42,954 nucleotides of DNA from an uncultured Bacteroidota bacterium (GTDB lineage: Bacteria > Bacteroidota > Bacteroidia > Chitinophagales > Chitinophagaceae): positions 1 through 42,954 of the forward strand of contig CAINFN010000023.1 of the NCBI GenBank assembly GCA_903848125.1, in the 5' to 3' direction. Both the position numbers and the translations under genes were made by a program. Under the pieces are notes generated by a model. The model was not told where the DNA came from. It ran no database searches and was given only the letters and a program-made list of their open reading frames with translations. Shown piece after piece: positions 27,387 through 35,786 of the stretch (positions are counted from its first letter, which is position 1; every line of letters starts with the position of its first letter).

Positions 27387-30300
27387 ATGAATAGTATGAA
27401 AAAGATTTTATTAATGGTACTGTCTTTATTTTCTTTACTGCTTTTTACTTCAGTAGATGCGCAAAAGAAAAAAACAGCAGTAGCCAGTGCAGAGCAAGCT
27501 GGTATGGCGCAGGATCCTATTGTTAAAGCGCAAAATTTTAGATTGATAGGTCCATTTAGAGGTGGTAGAGCTGCGGCGGGTGTAGGCTCTTTTAGCGATG
27601 TAAATACTTTTTACATGGGTGCAACTGGAGGTGGTGTTTGGAAAACAACTGATGCTGGAAATAATTGGAAAAATATTTCTGATGGCTTCTTTGGTGGTAC
27701 TATCGGCGCTATTGCCATTGCACCTACCAATGAATCAATTATATATGTAGGAGAAGGGGAGAACAGTATGAGAGGAAATGTAAGTGAAGGGTTAGGTGGC
27801 ATGTGGAAGTCGGTGGATGATGGAAAAACATGGAAAAACATGGGCTTAAAAGAAGCTAGACATATTGTTAGAATTATTGTACACCCAAAAAATCCAGATA
27901 TTATTTGGGCAGCTGTAATGGGCCATTTATTTGGACCTAATGAAACAAGAGGGGTATTTAAAAGTACCGATGGAGGACAAAGCTGGAAAAAAGTATTGTA
28001 TGTTAATCAGCAAACTGGTGCAAGTGATTTAGTCATTGATCCTAGTAATCCAGAAGTATTGTATGCAGGTACCTGGGAATTAATCCGTACGCCCTATAGT
28101 CTAGAAAGTGGAGGAGCGGGTTCTGGTTTATTTAAAAGTACCGATGGCGGAGAAACATGGACTTCAATTAAAACCAATAAAGGATTTCCAAAAGGCGTGT
28201 GGGGGATTACTGCGATTGCAGTTGCAAAATCTAATACGGATAAATTGTATGCCTTAATTGAAAATAAAGACGGTGGTTTGTATATGTCTGAGAATGCAGG
28301 AAAGACTTGGGAATTAGTAAGTAGTGATAACAATATTCGTCAAAGAGCATGGTACTATACCAAAGTATTTGTTGATCCTGCAGATGAAAATAAAGTATAC
28401 TGTCCAAATGTAAACTTTATGGTTTCAACAGATGGTGGTAAAACTTTTGTTACAGGCAGAACTCTACATGGCGATCATCATGATTTATGGATTGATCCTA
28501 AGAATGGTAAGCGTATGATAGTTGCTGATGATGGCGGTGCGCAAGTAAGTTTAGATGGTGCAAAAAATTGGAGTACGGTGATGAACCAACCTACGGTGCA
28601 AGTTTACCGCTTAAGTACGGACAACCATTTCCCATATAGAATTTTAGGAGCACAACAAGACAATTCTGCATTTAGAATTTTATCAAGTTCTTATGGAGCC
28701 TATATTGGTGAAAGCGATTTTGAAGTGACGGCAGGTGGCGAAAGTGGTTATATCGTTGCAGACCCTTTAAACAGTGATGTGGTATATGGCGGTTCTTATG
28801 GAGGATTAATCACGAGATACGATCACAAAACTGGAGAAAACAGAGTGGTGAATGTATGGCCTGATAATCCAATGGGTGCAGGAGCAGATGTACAGAAATA
28901 TCGTTTCCAATGGAATCATCCAATTTTCTTTTCTCCACACAATCCTAAAAAATTATATACAGCGGGCAATCATTTATTTTCTTCTGAAAATGATGGAGCA
29001 AGTTGGACGCAATTATCACCAGATTTAACAACGAATGATAAAAGCAGACAAAAAAGTTCTGGAGGTCCTATCACGCAAGACAATACCAGTGTAGAATATT
29101 ATTGTACCATATTTACAGCAGCTGAATCTCCATTAGAAAAAGATTTATTATGGACAGGAAGTGATGATGGATTAATTAATGTAAGTAAAGATGGTGGTGC
29201 ACATTGGAAAAACGTAACACCTAAAGATATCCCACAATGGATGATGTGGAATAGAGTAGAAGTGGATCCAATCAGAAAAGGAACTGCATATTTTGCCGGA
29301 ACACGTTATAAGCTAGATGATTTTGCACCTTATTTATATGTAACACATGACTATGGTGAAACTTGGGAAAAAATTACGAGTGGAATCAACCCTATGCATT
29401 TCACAAGAGCGATCGTAGCAAGTCCAAGAAAGGCTGGTGTTTTATTTGCAGGCACTGAATATGGATTGTATGTGTCTATGAATGATGGAAAATCTTGGGA
29501 GCCATTGCAATTAAATTTACCGGTTACGCCAGTGACTGATTTATTAATTAGAGATAATAACTTAATTGTAGGTACACAAGGCAGAAGTATCTATGTATTA
29601 GATGACTTATCTTTTATTGAAAACTACCAAGCAAGTAATGTGGCTTCTTCAAAAGTATTCCCAGTAGCGAATGCTTATCGCGTGCCTCCTCAAATGGGTG
29701 GACGTCGCAGCCGTGGTGTAAGAACAGGTATTCCCGCCAATGTGGGTATCAATCCTCCAAAAGGAGTAGTTATTAATTATTGGTTGAAAGACGTAAATGA
29801 TAGTACTACCGTTCAAATTGACATCTTAGATGAAAACAAAAAACTAGTTAGACATTTTAGTTCAAAGGAAACAGGCAAAGACAAATCGGGCATAGTAGTA
29901 GAAAATGGGATGCAACAATTCACTTGGAATTTATACCACAAGGAAATAGAAAAACCAAGCGAAGATTTAATATTATGGAATGGCTCTACTAGTCCTGTAT
30001 TAGCGGCACCTGGTAAATATTTTGCTAAAGTAAGTATTGACAAGGATTCTGTTACGGCTCCTTTTGAAATTATTGCCGATCCAAATTTTAAAGTAGCTAA
30101 TGCGGATTTAAAAGCGCAAGAGCAGTTTTTATTAGAAGTAGCAGGTAGTTTTAATACGGTGATGAAAGCTTTAAAAGGAATTAAAGAGATACGCGGACAA
30201 GTACAAGTTTTACAAAAGAAAACCAAGGATACAAGTTTCCAAAAACAAAGTGAAGCAGTGTTAGCTAACTTAAAAACAGTAGAGGAAGCATTACATCAAA

Positions 30301-30545
30301 CCAAAGCAAAAAGTGGTCAAGATGTTTTAAACTTCCCGATTCGTTTAGATGATAAATTAGCGGGCGTATTTGAATCAGCTGCTGCAGGATATGTAGCGCC
30401 TACCAAACAAGTTAAGGAGGCATATATTGAGTTAAAGGCATTGACTGATGAGCAATTAAAAAAGTATGAAACCATTAAGAAGGAAGGGGTAAAAGCTTTA
30501 AATGAAGCAGTTCATAAATTAATGATTCCTATTATTGGAAATTAA
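27387..30545 (+). CDS. BNR/Asp-box repeat protein, sortilin (VPS10)-like
   Basis: A 1,052-residue secreted protein, paralogous to the preceding gene. The signal peptide is intact (KKILLMVLSLFSLLLFTSVDAQ). Asp-box repeats include KTTDAGNNWKNI, KSVDDGKTWKNM, KSTDGGQSWKKV, KSTDGGETWTSI, MSENAGKTWELV and VTHDYGETWEKI, forming one or two beta-propellers. GRSIYVLDDLSFI closes the propeller region, and a Lys/Glu-rich helical C-terminus (about 900-1052) follows. Family members are often annotated as glycosyl hydrolases because of BNR repeats, but I see no sialidase FRIP/Arg-triad signature, so catalysis is unproven. Separated from its paralogue by a terminator, so it probably has its own promoter. 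Confidence 0.88.
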   Translation: MNSMKKILLMVLSLFSLLLFTSVDAQKKKTAVASAEQAGMAQDPIVKAQNFRLIGPFRGGRAAAGVGSFSDVNTFYMGATGGGVWKTTDAGNNWKNISDGFFGGTIGAIAIAPTNESIIYVGEGENSMRGNVSEGLGGMWKSVDDGKTWKNMGLKEARHIVRIIVHPKNPDIIWAAVMGHLFGPNETRGVFKSTDGGQSWKKVLYVNQQTGASDLVIDPSNPEVLYAGTWELIRTPYSLESGGAGSGLFKSTDGGETWTSIKTNKGFPKGVWGITAIAVAKSNTDKLYALIENKDGGLYMSENAGKTWELVSSDNNIRQRAWYYTKVFVDPADENKVYCPNVNFMVSTDGGKTFVTGRTLHGDHHDLWIDPKNGKRMIVADDGGAQVSLDGAKNWSTVMNQPTVQVYRLSTDNHFPYRILGAQQDNSAFRILSSSYGAYIGESDFEVTAGGESGYIVADPLNSDVVYGGSYGGLITRYDHKTGENRVVNVWPDNPMGAGADVQKYRFQWNHPIFFSPHNPKKLYTAGNHLFSSENDGASWTQLSPDLTTNDKSRQKSSGGPITQDNTSVEYYCTIFTAAESPLEKDLLWTGSDDGLINVSKDGGAHWKNVTPKDIPQWMMWNRVEVDPIRKGTAYFAGTRYKLDDFAPYLYVTHDYGETWEKITSGINPMHFTRAIVASPRKAGVLFAGTEYGLYVSMNDGKSWEPLQLNLPVTPVTDLLIRDNNLIVGTQGRSIYVLDDLSFIENYQASNVASSKVFPVANAYRVPPQMGGRRSRGVRTGIPANVGINPPKGVVINYWLKDVNDSTTVQIDILDENKKLVRHFSSKETGKDKSGIVVENGMQQFTWNLYHKEIEKPSEDLILWNGSTSPVLAAPGKYFAKVSIDKDSVTAPFEIIADPNFKVANADLKAQEQFLLEVAGSFNTVMKALKGIKEIRGQVQVLQKKTKDTSFQKQSEAVLANLKTVEEALHQTKAKSGQDVLNFPIRLDDKLAGVFESAAAGYVAPTKQVKEAYIELKALTDEQLKKYETIKKEGVKALNEAVHKLMIPIIGN

Positions 30546-30560
30546 TTAAGCTTACCATAT

Positions 30561-30601
30561 AAAAAAAGGGGCCCTTAATGAAAATTAAGGGCCCCTTTTT
30601 T
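30561..30601. terminator. strong bidirectional terminator between paralogue 2 and DUF1343 gene
   Basis: GGGGCCCTTAAT / ATTAAGGGCCCC pair perfectly around a GAAA loop, extended by an A tract and a T tract to about 18 bp. The symmetry lets it serve both convergent genes. Confidence 0.88.
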
Positions 30602-30619
30602 ATTGTTATTTTTAAAGCT

Positions 30620-31828
30620 TTATTCAAAATCTTTGTACATCAAATACTTCTTTCTAATTTTTTTAAATGCAATTAATTCTTTTTGCCAACTTGCTCTTAT
30701 ATCTTTTGCAGAAACGCCTGTTTGCAGTTGATGCATTAAGCTTGCATTGCCAGCAAGTTTATTAAAGTAGTAAGTTGTTGTATTGCTTTTGTTTTTTGAA
30801 GCAAGAAAAAAGGAGTCTTTCAATGGGAAAGCGTTGTAAACTTCAAGCATCCATTCCAAATCAATTTTTTGTGCTGGTGGATTTTTTTGACTTAAGTCCC
30901 AGCCAAAACAAACTTGACCTTTTAATTTTGGATCCTGTGCACCCACTCTTGGTGTGGGTGTAAATTGGAAACCTTTATTGGCAATCAAGGGGTGGCCAAT
31001 ATAAGCAAAGGCATGATCTGTGCCACGTCCCTCACTTAAAACAGTGCCTTCGATTAAGCAAGTAATAGGATACCAGTAAATTGCATTCATACTTGTTAGG
31101 TTTGGTGAAGGCGCTACTTTAATAGTATATTTAGTAGTATGGTTATAATTTTTACAAGGTATTACTGTTAGAGATAAGGTATTGTTGTTTTTTTCTTTCA
31201 ACCAATGCTCCCCATTTAACATGGTGGCATATTCGCCAATCGTCATACCATACACAATAGGGATGGGATTCTTACCAACAAAACTAGAGAAAGCAGGTTC
31301 GAGTACTGGGCCATCTACATAGTGCCCGTTTGGATTGGGTCTATCTAAAATAAGTAAGGGCTTGTTATTGTCTTTTGCGGCTTCCATAAAATAATGCAAG
31401 GAAGAGATATAGGTATAAAAACGAGCGCCTACATCTTGAATATCAAACAATAAAATATCAATATCATTTAAGTCGTTTTCATCGGGTCCGTATTTACTAC
31501 CATATAAAGAAACAATTTGAATACCTGTTTCAGCGTCAATTCCATTATTTGTTTTTTCTCCAGCATCCGCTGTACCTCTTAATCCATGTTCCGGTGTAAA
31601 TATTTTTTTAATTGAAACACCTGCTTTTAATAAGGTATCAATTAAATGTTTTTCATTGACGATGGCAGTATGGTTGGTAAAAATACCTACCCTTTTATTT
31701 AAAAGCAATGGAATGTATTGCTCTGTTTGGTAAGCGCCAGGCAAAACCATATTTTTTTCTTGCGCGATAGCTTTTTCATTTGTGAATAATAAAAACAAGC
31801 TTAAAAAGTAAACAAATGCTTTTTTCAT
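30620..31828 (-). CDS. namZ: DUF1343 protein, NamZ-like exo-beta-N-acetylmuramidase
   Basis: A 402-residue secreted protein with signal peptide (KAFVYFLSLFLLFTNEKAIAQ; 20+ residues, hydrophobic core 5-16). Family segments: KRVGIFTNHTAIVN, IFTPEHGLRGTADAGE, DIDILLFDIQDVGARFYTY, LLILDRPNPNGHYVDGP, PIVYGMTIGEYA and ISCLIEGTVLSEGRGTD-like LIEGTVLSEGRGTD. These match DUF1343, whose Bacillus subtilis member NamZ releases terminal MurNAc from peptidoglycan fragments (GH171). Here the same role in cell-wall recycling or scavenging is inferred from family. A 32-nt gap separates it from nadE upstream on the same strand. Confidence 0.88.
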   Translation of the reverse strand: MKKAFVYFLSLFLLFTNEKAIAQEKNMVLPGAYQTEQYIPLLLNKRVGIFTNHTAIVNEKHLIDTLLKAGVSIKKIFTPEHGLRGTADAGEKTNNGIDAETGIQIVSLYGSKYGPDENDLNDIDILLFDIQDVGARFYTYISSLHYFMEAAKDNNKPLLILDRPNPNGHYVDGPVLEPAFSSFVGKNPIPIVYGMTIGEYATMLNGEHWLKEKNNNTLSLTVIPCKNYNHTTKYTIKVAPSPNLTSMNAIYWYPITCLIEGTVLSEGRGTDHAFAYIGHPLIANKGFQFTPTPRVGAQDPKLKGQVCFGWDLSQKNPPAQKIDLEWMLEVYNAFPLKDSFFLASKNKSNTTTYYFNKLAGNASLMHQLQTGVSAKDIRASWQKELIAFKKIRKKYLMYKDFE

Positions 31829-31860
31829 AAATTAACTGAGTTAAAAAGTGGAGGAGTAAA

Positions 31861-33543
31861 TTAGTTCAAATATTTAGCTACAATGGGAACCCTTCTGCCT
31901 ACGCCAAATGCTTTGGGAGAAATACGAATGATAGGGCAAAACTGATTTCTTTTATATTCATTGGTGTTAACCATTTTAAGGGTTTTGTCCACTAAGTCCT
32001 GATCAAATCCGAGGGCTTTAATGGCACTTGGGCTAGCACGTTTTTCAATGTATTGAAATAAAATCTGATCTAAAATTTCGTAGGCTGGTAAACTATCACT
32101 GTCTTTTTGATCAGGCCTTAATTCGGCACTTGGCGCTTTGGTGATGATGTGTTGCGGAATGATTTCCGTTGAACGATTAATATATTTTGCTAACTCATAC
32201 ACTTGTAATTTGTAGCAATCTCCTAATACGCCAAGTCCGCCTGCCATATCTCCATACAAGGTACCATAGCCGGTAGCCAATTCACTTTTATTAGAGGTGT
32301 TTAGTAAAACATAACCAAATTTATTGGCCAAGGCCATTAATAAATTTCCCCTAGATCTGCTTTGAATGTTTTCTTCGGCCAAAGAAAAAGGAAGGTCTTT
32401 GAAAATAGGTTTTAAGGTGCTTAAAAAACTTTCATAAACTTCTTTGATAGGGATGGTATCGTATGGGTTATTTAAGTTTTTACTCAATTGTACTGCGTCA
32501 TTCACTGAATGATTGGTAGAGTAGGGAGAAGGCATTAAAATAGCGTGTACATTTTCTTTACCTAGCGCATCACAAGCAATGGCTAATGTTACAGCAGAAT
32601 CTATTCCACCTGAAGAACCTAAAATGGCTTTTTTAAATCCCATTTTAGTAAAATAATCTCTTACGCCTAAAACCAAGGCGCTATATACTTGATCAATATT
32701 GAGTGTAGGCTCAAGTGTTAATGGGTTTAATTCTTTATTGGGCACTCTAGCAGCAGGTTCGATAATGGGGGAATTAATCATGCCCTCTTCTGTGCATTCA
32801 AAAATTTCCATTGCATCTTCAAACATAGGAAGTGCTCCGCAAAGATTCGCCATCTTATCAAAAGCAAAAGAACCTCCGTCAAATACAATCTCTGTTTGAC
32901 TTCCCACAGCATTGCAATAAAATAAAGGAATTTTATATTTTAATACATTGGCTTTAATGGTGGCCTTTCTATCTTCATCATGCGTATAATCAAAAGGAGA
33001 GGCACTTAAGTTTAATAAAATATCAGGATGTTGATCCATCATTTTATCCATTGGGCAAATTCGGTAAAGCGGGTTATCACCTAAGTTCCAAATATCTTCA
33101 CAAATAGTGACGGCGAATTTTTTTCCTTTAAAAGAAATTACTTTCCATTCATCAGCACCTTCAAAATATCTATTTTCATCAAACACATCGTATGTAGGTA
33201 ATAATGTTTTATGAATTTCTGCAATTATTTCTTGCTCATACAGAAAAAAGGCAGCGTTAAATAAATCTTTACCTTTTTTATTTGTGTTGCGTGCAGGACT
33301 TCCTATTAAAACACCAATGGTATCTGCTGCAGCTTTAATTTGCTCAATACTTTCATAACATTTGGCAATAAAATCATCAAACTCAACAAAGTCTCTTGCA
33401 GGATACCCGCAAACGCTCATCTCGCTAAATAAAATTAAATCAGCACCTTGCTTTTTGGCTTCCTCAATAGCACATATAATTTTATGTGTATTTTGTTCGA
33501 AGTTACCAATATGATAATTCTGCTGAGCTATACAAATCTTCAT
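31861..33543 (-). CDS. nadE: glutamine-dependent NAD+ synthetase
   Basis: Converts nicotinic acid adenine dinucleotide to NAD+ using glutamine and ATP. The 560 residues combine two domains. The N-terminal nitrilase-type glutaminase has its triad Glu41 (LFSEMSVCGYP), Lys112 (IHKTLLPTYDVFDE) and Cys148 (VTICEDIWN). The C-terminal synthetase has the PP-loop SSGGIDSAVTLA (about 310-321), LLNTSNKSELATGYGTLYGD and the KAPSAELRPDQKDSDSLP segment. All catalytic residues are present. DUF1343 follows on the same strand. Confidence 0.96.
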   Translation of the reverse strand: MKICIAQQNYHIGNFEQNTHKIICAIEEAKKQGADLILFSEMSVCGYPARDFVEFDDFIAKCYESIEQIKAAADTIGVLIGSPARNTNKKGKDLFNAAFFLYEQEIIAEIHKTLLPTYDVFDENRYFEGADEWKVISFKGKKFAVTICEDIWNLGDNPLYRICPMDKMMDQHPDILLNLSASPFDYTHDEDRKATIKANVLKYKIPLFYCNAVGSQTEIVFDGGSFAFDKMANLCGALPMFEDAMEIFECTEEGMINSPIIEPAARVPNKELNPLTLEPTLNIDQVYSALVLGVRDYFTKMGFKKAILGSSGGIDSAVTLAIACDALGKENVHAILMPSPYSTNHSVNDAVQLSKNLNNPYDTIPIKEVYESFLSTLKPIFKDLPFSLAEENIQSRSRGNLLMALANKFGYVLLNTSNKSELATGYGTLYGDMAGGLGVLGDCYKLQVYELAKYINRSTEIIPQHIITKAPSAELRPDQKDSDSLPAYEILDQILFQYIEKRASPSAIKALGFDQDLVDKTLKMVNTNEYKRNQFCPIIRISPKAFGVGRRVPIVAKYLN

Positions 33544-33643
33544 GGGCCAAAGGTCGGTTTTTTACCAGAAATAAACTTGCTAAATAAAGAAGTAATTTTT
33601 TTACAGGATAGTAGCTCAACCGAGGCGAAATCTAACTTTTGCC

Positions 33644-34030
33644 TTAGTTTAATTTAATGGGAGCTACCATTTTAAAAGCAGGGATATTGACATGAATTAA
33701 ATCTCTTGTTTCAATATTTTCCATGGTATAATGGCCTTGCATCTTTCCTAATTCACTTTTTAAATGACAGCCACTTACGTATTGGTAGTGTTTTCCTGGC
33801 ATGATTAAAGGCTGAACACCCACCACACCTTCTCCTTCCACCACTCTGTGTTCACTATTGCTGTCAAAAACCTCCCAATAGCGCTTTAATAATTTAACTG
33901 GGAAAGAATTATGGTTTTCAATAGTAATACGGTAAGCAAACATGTACTCATTTTGCAATGGGTTGCTATAATCCTTTTGATAAAAGGTTTCTATGCTTAC
34001 TTCGACTCCTTCTGAAATTTTTGAGACCAT
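33644..34030 (-). CDS. apaG: ApaG domain protein
   Basis: A 128-residue protein of the ApaG/DUF525 fold, a fibronectin-III-like beta sandwich. Typical segments are VSIETFYQKDYSNP, YMFAYRITIENHNSFPVKLLKRYWEVFD, VVGVQPLIMPGKHYQYVSGCHL and GKMQGHYTMENIE. ApaG proteins bind nucleotides or phosphate compounds and are linked to Ap4A and stress phenotypes in proteobacteria; no exact role is known. Divergent from icd, 101 nt upstream of nadE. Confidence 0.94.
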   Translation of the reverse strand: MVSKISEGVEVSIETFYQKDYSNPLQNEYMFAYRITIENHNSFPVKLLKRYWEVFDSNSEHRVVEGEGVVGVQPLIMPGKHYQYVSGCHLKSELGKMQGHYTMENIETRDLIHVNIPAFKMVAPIKLN

Positions 34031-34079
34031 AGGAAAACTGAAATTATACCGTTGCAGATAATACTGCGGGATAAAAGTA

Positions 34080-34091
34080 CCAAATATTTGG
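34080..34091. promoter_or_regulatory. 12-bp palindrome in the apaG/icd divergent spacer
   Basis: CCAAATATTTGG is a perfect 12-bp palindrome in the 181-nt spacer, upstream of both genes. It could be an operator half-site pair, but no matching second copy is seen. Confidence 0.25.
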
Positions 34092-34143
34092 GCCTATTAT
34101 ATAAAAAGGTAAGCAATTTTTTTCTAAGACCCTATAAGTCGTG

Positions 34144-34151
34144 TAACTTTG
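34144..34151 (+). promoter_or_regulatory. -7 box for icd
   Basis: TAACTTTG is an exact TAnnTTTG match, 60 nt upstream of the icd ATG, giving a leader of about 55 nt. Confidence 0.45.
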
Positions 34152-34211
34152 CGAAAACGAATGAATTAGTACTAAAAATTACATTGGTTTTCACGCTAAA
34201 ATATACCCAAA

Positions 34212-35663
34212 ATGAAGATCGCAGTAGCAAAAGGAGATGGCATTGGACCAGAGATTATGGAGGCTGTAATTACCATTTTTAATGCCGCAAAAGTGCCTTT
34301 AGAATACGAATTTGTGGATATGGGAAAATGGGTTTTTGACAAAGGCTTTAACAATGGGATGACCTCGCAGGCGAAGGATACCATTGAGGCATTAGGGATC
34401 TTATTTAAAGGTCCTATGGAAACGCCCAAGGGGAAAGGGGTGAAAAGTGTAAATGTAACCGCGAGAAAAACCTGGAATACCTATGCCAATGATCGAAAAT
34501 TTCAAACATTAAGTGGGGTGGATACGGTATTTAGTAAAGCTGGCATTCCAATAGACATTACAATTGTTAGAGAAAACATTGAAGATACCTATGGAGGCAT
34601 TGAACACATGCTTACGCAGGATGTAGCCTTGGGTCGTCGATTTATTACAAGACCAGGAAGTGAGCAGGTCATTAGATATGCTTTTGAGATGGCTAAGAAA
34701 AAAGGAGCAAGAAGAATTACTTGTGGACATAAGGCAAACATCATGAAATTAACAGATGGTTTGTTTTTAGAAGTTTTTAAAGAAGTAGCAAAAGAATATC
34801 CTGAATTAAAAGCAGACGATGTAATTGTAGATGATCTTTGTATGAAATTAGTAAGTCGTCCAGATTTATTTGATGTAGTAGTATTGACTAATTTACAAGG
34901 TGATATTGTGAGCGACTTATGTGCTGGATTAGTTGGTGGGCTTGGGTTTGCGCCCTCTGCCAATATTGGAGATCATATTTCCATTTTTGAAGCAGTACAC
35001 GGTACGGCTCCAGATATTGCAGGAAAAAATATTGCCAATCCAACTTCTTTATTATTAAGTGGATTAAGCATGTTGCGTCATTTGGGTTTAATGGAGCAAG
35101 CCATCTCAATTGAAAATGCATTATTGTTTACTTTAGAATCAGGTGTGCATACAGGTGACTTTGGTGATAAAACAATTCCTTCGGTGAATACGACTGTATT
35201 TGCGCAAGCCATCATTGATAATTTTGGAAAGCAACCAAAGCACAATCCAAAACCATTGTTGCCTAATTTTTATGTAACACCAACTAATTTCAAGCTGGAG
35301 CACAATCCAATGTTACAGAGTAATTTAAATGACGATCATAAAATTGTGGGGGTTGATTTCTTTATAGAAAGCAATGATCAACCACAAGTAATTGCCGACC
35401 GATGTTTAAGTCACACCACAGAGGCGCTTAAATTAGTAACGATTACGAATAGGGGTACACAGGTTTGGCCTTCAGGATCCATTTTTACCAATTTAGTGAA
35501 CCAATATTATTGTCGATTTGAAACAATAGATTCAAAACCTTTATCTCAGAATGATGTGATTGATTTATACCGTGCTTTGGCCATTGATTTTAAAATTTGT
35601 TCATTAGAGATATTGAACATGTGGGCAGATAAAAAAGCCTATAGTTTGGCCCAAGGGCAATAG
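34212..35663 (+). CDS. icd: isocitrate dehydrogenase with C-terminal extension (Rickettsia/Thermus-like type)
   Basis: Oxidatively decarboxylates isocitrate to 2-oxoglutarate in the TCA cycle. The core (about 1-345) has GDGIGPEI, TARKTWNTYANDR, the substrate loop IVRENIEDTYGGIEH, TCGHKANIMKLTDGLF, VVVLTNLQGDIVSD and EAVHGTAPDIAGKNIANP. A ~140-residue C-terminal extension brings it to 483, as in Rickettsia and Thermus enzymes and unlike E. coli Icd. At the cofactor-determining site the protein has Asp268-Ile269, where E. coli has Lys-Tyr for NADP; Asp-Ile is the pattern of NAD-using relatives such as isopropylmalate dehydrogenase. NAD+ preference is therefore inferred, though homologues are often labelled NADP-dependent. 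Confidence 0.92.
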   Translation: MKIAVAKGDGIGPEIMEAVITIFNAAKVPLEYEFVDMGKWVFDKGFNNGMTSQAKDTIEALGILFKGPMETPKGKGVKSVNVTARKTWNTYANDRKFQTLSGVDTVFSKAGIPIDITIVRENIEDTYGGIEHMLTQDVALGRRFITRPGSEQVIRYAFEMAKKKGARRITCGHKANIMKLTDGLFLEVFKEVAKEYPELKADDVIVDDLCMKLVSRPDLFDVVVLTNLQGDIVSDLCAGLVGGLGFAPSANIGDHISIFEAVHGTAPDIAGKNIANPTSLLLSGLSMLRHLGLMEQAISIENALLFTLESGVHTGDFGDKTIPSVNTTVFAQAIIDNFGKQPKHNPKPLLPNFYVTPTNFKLEHNPMLQSNLNDDHKIVGVDFFIESNDQPQVIADRCLSHTTEALKLVTITNRGTQVWPSGSIFTNLVNQYYCRFETIDSKPLSQNDVIDLYRALAIDFKICSLEILNMWADKKAYSLAQGQ

Positions 35664-35775
35664 ATTCCTTGCTTTTGGATAATTAGCCTTTAATTTGACT
35701 CTTTTTACTATAAAATTGCTTTTTTGGGTGGGAAAAAAACATTTTTGATGTAATTTCACGCCTAATTACAAAATG

Positions 35776-35783
35776 TACTTTTA
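35776..35783 (+). promoter_or_regulatory. near-consensus -7 box abutting pdhC start
   Basis: TACTTTTA is one base from TAnnTTTG and ends 3 nt before the pdhC ATG, suggesting a leaderless or nearly leaderless transcript if it is used. Confidence 0.3.
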
Positions 35784-35786
35784 CCT

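Noticed and set aside
34052-34282. Plus-strand open frame overlapping the start of icd
   Set aside because: It lies in the promoter spacer and the first codons of icd in another frame, with no family resemblance.
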